In this document: one piece after another, positions 1-6,534 of the stretch | How the letters are laid out: the number at the start of each line of letters is the position of its first letter | Numbering within the stretch: the stretch's first letter is position 1 | NCBI GenBank assembly: GCA_020696915.1 | Contig: JAJFMR010000099.1 | Span: 1-8,954 of the forward strand | Reading direction: 5' to 3' | Source of the DNA: Rhizobiaceae bacterium | GTDB lineage: Bacteria > Pseudomonadota > Alphaproteobacteria > Rhizobiales > Rhizobiaceae | DNA length: 8,954 nt | Notes under the pieces: generated by a model | Database searches by the model: none | The model's input: only the letters and a program-made list of their open reading frames with translations | What the model was told of the DNA's origin: nothing | Program-made: the position numbers and the translations under genes

Positions 1-1
1 C

Positions 2-202
<201 letters not shown>

Positions 203-242
203 GACCGTCGGGCGTTGAAGAGAAATGCGGGGAGCGGCGAAA

Positions 243-1682
243 ATGACAATGATCGAGCCCGACAAGGCAACCGGTTCATCGGACACCGGGCGCCATGATC
301 GGACGGACCTGCCGGAACCGGCAGCAAGACCGACCCTTGAAAGCGCACCGGGCGCCGCTTCACCGCGCTCGACGTCGGGCGATCTCCACCAGATCGTCAT
401 CGTCGGCGGCGGTGCGGGTGGCCTGGTCCTCGCGACCAAGCTCGGCCATAAGCTGGGTAGGCGTAAAAAGGCGCGCATCACCCTGATCGACGCCAGCCTG
501 ACTCATATCTGGAAGCCGCTCCTTCACGAGGTGGCGGTCGGGACGATGGACTCCCATAAGGACGATGTCATCTATCTCGGCCACGCCAAGTCCCATTCCT
601 TCAATTTCCAGCAGGGTCGCATGGACGGCCTGGACCGAAGCCGTCGTGAGGTCATCCTGGCTCCGGTCCTGGATGCCGAAGGGCGGGAAGTCATCGGGCG
701 CCGCGCCATCCGATACGACACGCTGGTCATCGCGGTCGGCGGCATCTGCAACGATTTCGGCACGCCGGGCGTCAAGGAGCATTGCATGTTCCTGGATACC
801 CACCAGCAGGCGGAACAGGTCCAGCGACGCCTGCTGAATGCTTGCCTGCGAGCCCAGAACCAGGAAGGCCCTCTCAAGGAAGGTCAGCTCAATGTTGCGA
901 TTATCGGCGCTGGGGCCACCGGCGTCGAGCTTGCGGCCGAGTTGCACCGGGCCATGCGGGAACTGGTCGCTTATGGTCTCGACCGTATCGACCCGGAGCG
1001 CGACGTCAAAATCAGCCTGATCGAGGCCGGGCCGACCGTCCTTCCTGCTCTGCCGCCCCGTCTGTCGGAAGCCACGATCAACGAACTGCACCGCTTGGGC
1101 GTCCAGATCCATACGGGCGAACGGGTGGTAGAGGTCACCGAAGAAGGCGTGCGCACCCAGAGCGGGTTGTTCATTCCGGCCGAACTGAAGGTGTGGTCCG
1201 CCGGGGTCAAAGCGCCCGAATTCCTGCGGAATTTGGATGGGCTGGAAACCAATCGCCTCAACCAATTGGTTGTCAATGAGACGCTTAATGCAATCATCGA
1301 CGACGATATTTTTGTTCTTGGCGACTGCGCCTATTGTCCGCAGCCGGGCAGCGACCGCCCGGTTCCGCCGCGGGCCCAGGCAGCCTATCAGCAGGCGCAA
1401 ACCTTAGCGAAGACTCTCAGCCTGCGCCTCCAGGGCCAACCGCCGCGTCGCTTCGTCTACAAGGATTACGGCTCGCTGGTCTCGCTCAGCTACAGTTCGG
1501 TCGGCAACCTGATGGGCAATCTTCTCGGCTCGGTGATGATCGAGGGCAAGCTGGCCCGGCTCACCTATCTCTCCCTCTACAAAAAGCATCAGCTCGCTTT
1601 GCATGGCCCGACCTGGGTCGCGCTGGCCTCCCTGATCAATTTGATGCGGCTGCGCACTGAGCCCCGCCTGAAGCTCCACTGA
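243..1682 (+). CDS. ndh: Type II NADH:quinone oxidoreductase (NDH-2)
   Basis: This is a single-subunit, non-proton-pumping NADH dehydrogenase that passes electrons from NADH through FAD to the quinone pool at the inner face of the membrane. Numbered from the ATG at 243 (479 aa), the FAD-binding Rossmann motif IVIVGGGAGG lies at about 51-60. The conserved WKPLLHEVAVG follows at about 90-100 and the NADH-binding motif AIIGAGATGVELAAEL at about 219-234. The FAD-contact stretch DDDIFVLGDCA lies at about 353-363. The end, YKKHQLALHG through RLKLH, resembles the membrane-attachment tail of E. coli Ndh. The start at 243 is chosen because GGGGAG (229-234) lies 8 nt before it. An in-frame ATG at 225 would add six residues but has only a badly spaced GAAGAG. 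About 50 Pro/Ala/Ser/Asp-rich residues precede the FAD motif, longer than in typical NDH-2 proteins. The next gene starts 45 bp downstream. Confidence 0.93.
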   Translation: MTMIEPDKATGSSDTGRHDRTDLPEPAARPTLESAPGAASPRSTSGDLHQIVIVGGGAGGLVLATKLGHKLGRRKKARITLIDASLTHIWKPLLHEVAVGTMDSHKDDVIYLGHAKSHSFNFQQGRMDGLDRSRREVILAPVLDAEGREVIGRRAIRYDTLVIAVGGICNDFGTPGVKEHCMFLDTHQQAEQVQRRLLNACLRAQNQEGPLKEGQLNVAIIGAGATGVELAAELHRAMRELVAYGLDRIDPERDVKISLIEAGPTVLPALPPRLSEATINELHRLGVQIHTGERVVEVTEEGVRTQSGLFIPAELKVWSAGVKAPEFLRNLDGLETNRLNQLVVNETLNAIIDDDIFVLGDCAYCPQPGSDRPVPPRAQAAYQQAQTLAKTLSLRLQGQPPRRFVYKDYGSLVSLSYSSVGNLMGNLLGSVMIEGKLARLTYLSLYKKHQLALHGPTWVALASLINLMRLRTEPRLKLH

Positions 1683-1727
1683 AGTGCCATCAAGCGACAC
1701 GAAAACAACAAACAGGAGGAGAAAACG

Positions 1728-1889
1728 ATGTCCGGAACGCCCAGGAAGCTGGTTCTTGCTGCGGCTCTCACCACGGCTGTCGCTCTCCCAGTTTCTCCGG
1801 CGATGGCTGCCGGGGAAAAGATCGACCCGGTCCTGATCACGGCCCAATGCCTTCAGGAAGCCAGCCATTACGCAGAACTGAGCCAGTAA
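1728..1889 (+). CDS. Small exported peptide of unknown function (53 aa)
   Basis: This short reading frame runs from ATG at 1728 to TAA at 1887-1889. A near-consensus Shine-Dalgarno AGGAGGAG (1714-1721) lies 6 nt upstream, among the best in the window. The product begins MSGTPRKLVLAAALTTAVAL, a classic Sec signal peptide with a basic n-region (R6, K7) and a hydrophobic core at about 8-20. A likely signal peptidase I site is AMA/AGE near residue 27. The mature peptide would be only ~26 residues with one cysteine (C41) and a mildly acidic Gln/Glu-rich tail. I do not recognise the family. It lies 45 bp after ndh and 97 bp before the sugar importer, so it may be co-transcribed with ndh. It could be a genuine small periplasmic protein or the surviving 5' end of a longer secreted protein whose remainder was lost. 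No obvious continuation was seen after the stop. Confidence 0.6.
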   Translation: MSGTPRKLVLAAALTTAVALPVSPAMAAGEKIDPVLITAQCLQEASHYAELSQ

Positions 1890-1897
1890 CGCTCGTC

Positions 1898-1954
1898 GCT
1901 GCAATACCGGTGAGATTGCTCAATCAACGAACCTTCATTCAACGGCATTGCAGC
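1898..1954. promoter_or_regulatory. Nested inverted repeats upstream of the sugar importer (candidate operator region)
   Basis: The 97-bp gap before the importer ATPase gene is more AT-rich than its surroundings and holds two perfect inverted repeats. The outer pair is GCTGCAAT (1898-1905) and ATTGCAGC (1947-1954), separated by 41 bp. Inside it lies the palindrome GATTGCTCAATC (1914-1925), with 5-bp arms around CT. Short palindromes of this kind are typical operators for LacI-, GntR- or ROK-type sugar regulators, and the paired distant half-sites would also suit looping or an RNA stem. No convincing -35/-10 pair was found, so the promoter itself is not assigned. No regulator gene is in the window. 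The regulatory role is inferred from position and symmetry only. Confidence 0.4.
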
Positions 1955-1986
1955 TAAACCAGGAAAATAAGTGGAGGATCTCAGCC

Positions 1987-3534
1987 ATGGCAGATGCGCT
2001 TCTCAGAGTGCGCGATGTCCGCAAAACGTTCCCCGGCGTGGTCGCACTTGATGGAGTCCAATTGACGGTCGGCCGCGGCGAGGTGCATGCGCTGCTCGGT
2101 GAGAATGGCGCCGGCAAATCGACCCTGCTCAAGACCCTCGCGGGCGCACAGCGGGCCGACCAGGGCACCATCGACTTCGACGGCAGGACGCTCAGCCCCG
2201 ACGATACGCCGATCCAGCGCCAGCAGGCGGGCATCGTCACGATCTACCAGGAGTTCAACCTGCTGCCGGCGATGTCGGTTGCCGAGAATATGTATATCGG
2301 CCGCGAACCGCTGCGGAACGGTCTGATCGACTGGCAACAGATGTTTCGCGATGCGCAGAAGATCATCGACGATCTGGGGTTGGAGCTGGGGCCGAAAACC
2401 CAGGTGCGCAAGCTGAGCGTCGCCGAGCAGCAGATGGTCGAGATTTCCAAGGCGCTGACCATGAATGCCCAGCTGATCATCATGGACGAGCCGACGGCGG
2501 CTCTGAGCGGCCGGGAAGTGGACAAGCTTCACGAGATCATCCGCGATCTCAAGGCCAAGGGCATCAGCATCATCTATGTCTCGCACAAGCTGAACGAGGT
2601 CAAGGCGGTATGCGATCGCTATACCGTGTTCCGCGACGGCAAATACATCACCAGCGGCAGTGTCGCCGATGTCACGGTAAACGACATGGTTCGGCAGATG
2701 GTCGGCCGCGATGTCGAGTTCCTGAAGAAGCAGGCAACCGGGACCGTGGGCGATGTCGTGCTGAAGATCCAGGGCGTGTCGCGGGCGGGCAGTGTCAGCG
2801 ATCCCCATGCCGTGGTGCTGCGCGACATGTCGGTCGAGGTCCGAGCCGGCGAGATCGTCGGTTTTGCCGGTCTGGTCGGGGCCGGCCGGACTGAACTGGC
2901 GCGGGTGATCTTCGGGGCCGATCCGTGTGACGAAGGGATCGTCTATGTCAACGGCAACCAGATTTCGCCGTTACGCTCCCCCAAACAGGGGATCGACGCT
3001 GGCATCGCCCTGGTGCCGGAGGATCGCAAGCAGCAGGCCTGTTTCCTGGTCCATTCGATCCGCCAGAACATGACCCTACCCAGCCTGGGTCGGCTGACGA
3101 AGTGGAAGTACTTCATCGACGAGGCCGCCGAGACGAAGCTGATCGAGGAATACCGGCAGAAGCTGCGGGTGAAGATGGCCAACGATCAGGTCGCCATCGG
3201 CACGCTGTCCGGCGGCAATCAGCAGAAGGTGATCCTGGCCCGCTGCATGGCGCTGAAGCCCAAGGTGCTGATCGTGGACGAACCGACCCGTGGCATCGAT
3301 GTCGGCGCCAAGGCGGAGGTCCACCAGGTGCTGTTCGACATGGCCCGATCCGGGATCGCCGTGATCGTGATCTCCTCCGAACTGCCGGAGGTCATGGCGG
3401 TCAGCGACCGTATCGTCACCTTCCGCGAAGGGCAGATCACGGGGTCGATGCCAGCCGGCGAGGCAACCGAGGAAAAGCTGATGAGCCGGATGGCGATCGG
3501 TGTTGGCGAACATCACGTTCACGCCGCGGAATAG
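1987..3534 (+). CDS. Sugar ABC transporter, tandem ATP-binding subunit (RbsA/MglA/XylG type)
   Basis: This is the cytoplasmic ATPase of a CUT2-class monosaccharide importer and energises the permease encoded next. The 515-aa protein has two fused nucleotide-binding domains, the usual length for the family. Domain 1 has Walker A GENGAGKST (38-46), a Q-loop at Q88, signature LSVAEQQ (143-149), Walker B LIIMDEPT (163-170) and switch His at about 200. Domain 2 has the degenerate Walker A GLVGAGRTE (295-303), without the Lys, as is normal for this family. It also has LSGGNQQ (407-413), LIVDEPTRGID (428-438) and a Ser/Glu pair in place of the switch His. This asymmetry, with one competent and one degenerate site, is typical of RbsA/MglA. 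The start at 1987 is chosen because GGAGG (1973-1977) lies 9 nt upstream. A TTG at 1948 would add 13 residues but overlaps the control region. The substrate cannot be deduced from the ATPase; the downstream catabolic genes suggest an aldose. Confidence 0.95.
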   Translation: MADALLRVRDVRKTFPGVVALDGVQLTVGRGEVHALLGENGAGKSTLLKTLAGAQRADQGTIDFDGRTLSPDDTPIQRQQAGIVTIYQEFNLLPAMSVAENMYIGREPLRNGLIDWQQMFRDAQKIIDDLGLELGPKTQVRKLSVAEQQMVEISKALTMNAQLIIMDEPTAALSGREVDKLHEIIRDLKAKGISIIYVSHKLNEVKAVCDRYTVFRDGKYITSGSVADVTVNDMVRQMVGRDVEFLKKQATGTVGDVVLKIQGVSRAGSVSDPHAVVLRDMSVEVRAGEIVGFAGLVGAGRTELARVIFGADPCDEGIVYVNGNQISPLRSPKQGIDAGIALVPEDRKQQACFLVHSIRQNMTLPSLGRLTKWKYFIDEAAETKLIEEYRQKLRVKMANDQVAIGTLSGGNQQKVILARCMALKPKVLIVDEPTRGIDVGAKAEVHQVLFDMARSGIAVIVISSELPEVMAVSDRIVTFREGQITGSMPAGEATEEKLMSRMAIGVGEHHVHAAE

Positions 3535-3579
3535 TCAGCGAAAATCAGAATACGAGCAATCAAACGGGAGGTAGCCAAA

Positions 3580-4584
3580 ATGGCGAATACTATGGTAACG
3601 GCCAAGGAGGCGGGACGAAGAGGCTTCGACTTCGTCGGCTTCATGGAAAAATACGGCGTTCTGCTGTTCCTGATCCTGCTCATTATACTCTTTTCAGCCT
3701 ACAACCCGCGCTTCCTATCCGCGCGAAACATCACCAACATCCTGACCGAGGTATCGATCTACGGTATCATCGGTGTCGGCATGACCTATGTCATTCTGAC
3801 CGGCGGCGTCGATCTGGCCGTGGGTTCCCTGTTGGCCTTCGCCGCGATGGGCGGCGCCTATGTGGTGCAGGCGCTGGGCGGCGATTTTGTCCTGTCCTGG
3901 CTTGTGGCACTGCTGATTTCCTGCGCGATCGGAACCGCAGCCGGGTACTTGCACGGCAAAACGGTTACCAAGTTCAACGTGCCGCCGTTCATCGTCACGC
4001 TGGGCGGTATGACCGTCTGGCGCGGCATGACGCTGATCATCAATGACGGCGGCCCGATCAGCGGCTTCGATGCCGGTTACCGCTGGTGGGGGCGCGGCGA
4101 TATCCTGGGCATTCCGGTGCCGGTCCTGGTGTTCATGATCGTCGCCCTGGCCGGGTACATCGTCCTGCGCTACACCCGGTACGGCCGTCAGGTCTATGCC
4201 GTCGGCGGCAATCCCGAAGCCGCGCGCCTGTCCGGCCTGAACGTGAATTATGTCCTGGCGAGCGTCTATGTCATCACCGGGTTTCTCGCGGGGCTGGCCG
4301 GATTCCTGCTGTCCGCGAGGCTGGGGTCGGCCGAAGCGGTTGCCGGCATGAACTATGAGCTGCGGGTTATCGCATCGGTGGTGATCGGCGGGACCAGCCT
4401 GTTCGGCGGCATCGGCGGCGTCGGTGGAACGGTGATCGGCGCCTTGCTGATCGGCGTGCTGATCAACGGCCTGGTCATGATGAATGTGTCGCCCTACTAC
4501 CAGCAGGTGATCATCGGCGTGATCATCGTTCTTGCGGTGGCGTTCGACACCTACGCGAAGTCGCGGCGCGGCGGCAGGAAATAA
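3580..4584 (+). CDS. Sugar ABC transporter, permease subunit (RbsC/XylH type)
   Basis: This inner-membrane subunit of the CUT2-class importer probably works as a homodimer forming the translocation path, fed by the periplasmic binding protein encoded next. The 334-aa protein has the family's usual length and organisation. A short charged cytoplasmic N-terminus (about 1-25) is followed by a hydrophobic helix at about 27-41. The diagnostic TGGVDLAVGS block lies at 74-83 and further hydrophobic segments run to about 322. The cytoplasmic loop YGRQVYAVGGNPEAARLSG (201-219) is the coupling region that docks on the ATPase. Gly-rich segments near 270-290 (VIGGTSLFGGIGG) are typical of RbsC/XylH. GGGAGG (3566-3571) lies 8 nt before the ATG. 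It begins 45 bp after the ATPase stop and is clearly the same operon. Sequence alone does not fix the sugar. Confidence 0.94.
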   Translation: MANTMVTAKEAGRRGFDFVGFMEKYGVLLFLILLIILFSAYNPRFLSARNITNILTEVSIYGIIGVGMTYVILTGGVDLAVGSLLAFAAMGGAYVVQALGGDFVLSWLVALLISCAIGTAAGYLHGKTVTKFNVPPFIVTLGGMTVWRGMTLIINDGGPISGFDAGYRWWGRGDILGIPVPVLVFMIVALAGYIVLRYTRYGRQVYAVGGNPEAARLSGLNVNYVLASVYVITGFLAGLAGFLLSARLGSAEAVAGMNYELRVIASVVIGGTSLFGGIGGVGGTVIGALLIGVLINGLVMMNVSPYYQQVIIGVIIVLAVAFDTYAKSRRGGRK

Positions 4585-4604
4585 GGGACCGTTCGGGCAA
4601 GGAG

Positions 4605-4631
4605 GCGGCGCCCGGTGAGACCGGCTGCCGC
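4605..4631 (+). promoter_or_regulatory. Strong intergenic hairpin before the binding-protein gene
   Basis: A stem of 12-nt arms, GCGGCGCCCGGT (4605-4616) and ACCGGCTGCCGC (4620-4631), encloses a GAG loop. Ten pairs are Watson-Crick, one is G-U and there is a single C-C mismatch. No U-run follows, so it is not an intrinsic terminator. It ends 4 nt before the Shine-Dalgarno of the binding-protein gene. Intergenic stems in ABC operons are known to protect mRNA segments from exonucleases and raise binding-protein output relative to membrane subunits. Here the stem would sit at the 5' edge of the binding-protein message, so a role as an RNA-processing or stability element, or as a modulator of ribosome access, is an inference. 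Confidence 0.5.
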
Positions 4632-4648
4632 AAGCAGGAGGACCACGC

Positions 4649-5602
4649 ATGATGCAGGCTCTTGGACGGCTTACCCTGGGCATGGCCCTGGCGGCGGGTA
4701 CCGCTTGGGCGGCCCCGGCCCTGGCGCAGGACAAAACCATCCTGTTCAGCATCTCCAAGGCATCGGAGCCCTTTTTCGAAGTGATGCGCGAACATGCCGA
4801 GGACGAGGCCGGCAAACTGGGCGTGCGGCTGATCTTCGAAGACGGTAAAGGCGATTCCGTCGATCAGACCGCCGACATCGAAAACACCATCGCCCGCGAG
4901 CGGATCGATGCCGCCCTGATCGCGCCCAACGACATCTATGCCCTGGCCCCGGGGGTCAATTTCGCCCAGGCCCAGGGTATCCCGATCGTCACGGTCGACC
5001 GGCACGTCCACAATACGGTGAGGGAAGTGCCCCATGTCGGCATCGACAATGTTGCGGGGGGACGGCTCCTGGCCCAGTGGGTGGTGGATAATTTCCCGAG
5101 AGGGGCGAAGATCCTCCACCTGACGGGACAGCCCGGCAGCAGCACCGGCATTGACCGCGCCAAGGGAGTGCGGGACGGCTTGGCCGAGGTGAAAGGGAAT
5201 TACCAGATCATCGCTGAGATGAGCGGCAACTGGTCGCGTGCCGAGGCCCAGATGCTGACCGAAGGACAATTGACTGTTCTGCCGTCGCCGCCGGACGCGA
5301 TCGTCGCCGACAATGACGACATGGCCATGGGGGCGCTGGAGGCGATCCGGCTGGCCGGCCGCGATTCCGCCTCCATCAGGGTCGTCGGGTTCGACGGCCT
5401 GCCGTTCGCCCTGGAGCGGGTACGTGACGGCACATTGGCCGCCACCGTCGATCAGAAGCCGGGGGCGCAGATCCGGACCGCGCTTCGCATGGTCGCCGAC
5501 CATCTTCGCAACCACACGCCGCTGCATTCCGCCACCATCGATGCCGTCCTGATTACCCGGGATAATGTCGAGGCGGCCGAGAACGCGTCGCACACCAATT
5601 GA
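4649..5602 (+). CDS. Periplasmic sugar-binding protein of the ABC importer (RbsB type)
   Basis: This is the secreted substrate-binding subunit that captures the sugar in the periplasm and delivers it to the permease. The 317-aa precursor has a signal peptide with a hydrophobic core at about 8-20 and a likely cleavage after ALA at residue 26. The mature protein has the two-lobed periplasmic-binding-protein type 1 (LacI/RbsB) fold. It starts KTILFSISKASEPFFEVMREHAEDE, the typical first strand and helix where the sugar is contacted. Next come IPIVTVDR (111-118, with the D-R pair), a GQPGSSTGIDRAKG hinge-side loop (160-173), DAIVADNDDMAMGAL (216-230) and VVGFDG (246-251). AGGAGG (4636-4641) lies 7 nt before the ATG, and a second ATG follows directly at 4652. 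It is the third gene of the importer set. Many sugar operons put this gene first, so its position after the permease and a hairpin is notable. The bound sugar is not determinable by eye. Confidence 0.94.
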   Translation: MMQALGRLTLGMALAAGTAWAAPALAQDKTILFSISKASEPFFEVMREHAEDEAGKLGVRLIFEDGKGDSVDQTADIENTIARERIDAALIAPNDIYALAPGVNFAQAQGIPIVTVDRHVHNTVREVPHVGIDNVAGGRLLAQWVVDNFPRGAKILHLTGQPGSSTGIDRAKGVRDGLAEVKGNYQIIAEMSGNWSRAEAQMLTEGQLTVLPSPPDAIVADNDDMAMGALEAIRLAGRDSASIRVVGFDGLPFALERVRDGTLAATVDQKPGAQIRTALRMVADHLRNHTPLHSATIDAVLITRDNVEAAENASHTN

Positions 5603-5620
5603 ACGGGGCCGTGCAATCCC

Positions 5621-6496
5621 ATGGCTGAGGTTCGATGCATTCTCGATGCGAAGGCCACACTGGGCGAATGCCCGGTGTGGTCGGCGGAGGAGCAGGCGCT
5701 CTACTGGATCGATATCATGGCCCCCGCCCTGAACCGGCTGGACCCGGCAACCGGGGCGACGCGCAGTTGGCCCCTGCCGGACACGATCGGGTCTTTCGGC
5801 CTGCGCAAGCGCGGGGGCGCCGTGGTGGCCCTGCGCAACGGGCTGCATCTGTTCGACTTTGACACCGGTCGACTGACCTTCCTGACCCATCCCGAACCTG
5901 ACAAGCCCGGCAACCGGTTCAACGACGGCAAGGTGTCACCCGATGGCCGGTTCTGGGCCGGCACCATGGATGAGGAAAGCCTGAGCCGACCGAGCGCGGC
6001 CCTTTATCGGCTGGACCCGGACGGCTCCTGCCGACGGATGATCGACGGGCTGATCGTCTCCAACGGTTTGGCCTGGAGCGCCAACGGCCGGACGATGTTC
6101 CATTCGGACTCCAAGGGACAGCGGATCTGCGCCTACGACTACGATCCCGAGACCGGCGACATCGCCAACCGCCGCATAGTCGCGCAGCCGAGCGAGGAGA
6201 TTGGCCGCCCCGACGGAGCCGCCACCGATATGGAAGGTTGTTACTGGAGCGCGGGGATTTCGGCCGGTGTCCTCAACCGCTGGACCCCGGACGGCAAGCT
6301 TGACCGGCAGATCCCGCTGCCCTGCGTCGCCCCCACCATGCCCTGCTTCGGCGGGCCGGACATGAGGACGGTCTTCGTGACCTCGCTGCGGCACCACGCG
6401 TCGGACCAGAAACTCGCCGCCAAGCCCCTGTCGGGCGGGATTTTCGCCGTCGAGGTCGAGGTTCCGGGCGTGCCGGTCGCGAAATTCAAAGGCTGA
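5621..6496 (+). CDS. SMP-30/gluconolactonase-family lactonase
   Basis: This is a probable sugar aldonolactonase that opens the lactone made by the adjacent dehydrogenase to the free aldonate. The 291-aa protein is a full-length single-domain six-bladed beta-propeller of the SMP-30/gluconolactonase/LRE-like family. Metal ligands match the family pattern: Glu16 in LGECPVW, Asn148 in SNGLAWS and Asp198 in RPDGAA. The substrate-side residues are also present: Arg99 and Asn101 in NRFNDGKVSPDGRFWAGTMDE, and Glu118/Glu119. There is no signal peptide, so it should act in the cytoplasm. It starts 18 bp after the binding-protein stop with only a weak GGGG upstream (5605-5608), so translation may rely on coupling to the preceding gene. 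Family members include arabino-, xylono-, galactono- and glucono-lactonases; the exact lactone is not resolved. Confidence 0.88.
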   Translation: MAEVRCILDAKATLGECPVWSAEEQALYWIDIMAPALNRLDPATGATRSWPLPDTIGSFGLRKRGGAVVALRNGLHLFDFDTGRLTFLTHPEPDKPGNRFNDGKVSPDGRFWAGTMDEESLSRPSAALYRLDPDGSCRRMIDGLIVSNGLAWSANGRTMFHSDSKGQRICAYDYDPETGDIANRRIVAQPSEEIGRPDGAATDMEGCYWSAGISAGVLNRWTPDGKLDRQIPLPCVAPTMPCFGGPDMRTVFVTSLRHHASDQKLAAKPLSGGIFAVEVEVPGVPVAKFKG

Positions 6497-6534
6497 GCGG
6501 CTAACGCGGCCTTGACTGAAAAGATTGGAGCAAG

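Noticed and set aside
360..1400. Long minus-strand open frame (346 codons) opposite ndh
   Set aside because: It is antisense to a clearly recognisable NDH-2. The product is low-complexity, Arg/Asp/Gln-rich with no family motif, as expected of third-position G+C bias in high-GC DNA.
1948..1986. TTG start giving the importer ATPase 13 extra N-terminal residues
   Set aside because: The ATG at 1987 has GGAGG 9 nt upstream and gives the family-typical N-terminus. The TTG lies inside the inverted-repeat arm and has no suitable ribosome site.
3102..4046. 314-codon plus-strand frame bridging the ATPase and permease genes
   Set aside because: It is out of frame with both real genes, Arg/Gly rich without motifs, and the true genes have excellent motifs and ribosome sites.
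3715..4815. 366-codon minus-strand open frame opposite the permease
   Set aside because: The composition (His/Asp/Gln/Ala rich) is the mirror of a hydrophobic membrane-protein gene, with no motif and no ribosome site.
4615..4848. GTG-initiated 77-codon frame with its own AGGAGG at 4600-4605
   Set aside because: The spacing is good, but it runs out of frame through the binding-protein signal peptide and yields a motif-free Arg/Gly-rich product. It is kept only as part of the hairpin observation.
4523..5890. 455-codon minus-strand open frame opposite the binding-protein and lactonase genes
   Set aside because: It spans two well-supported sense genes and their junction and has no recognisable domain. 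It is a typical high-GC shadow frame.
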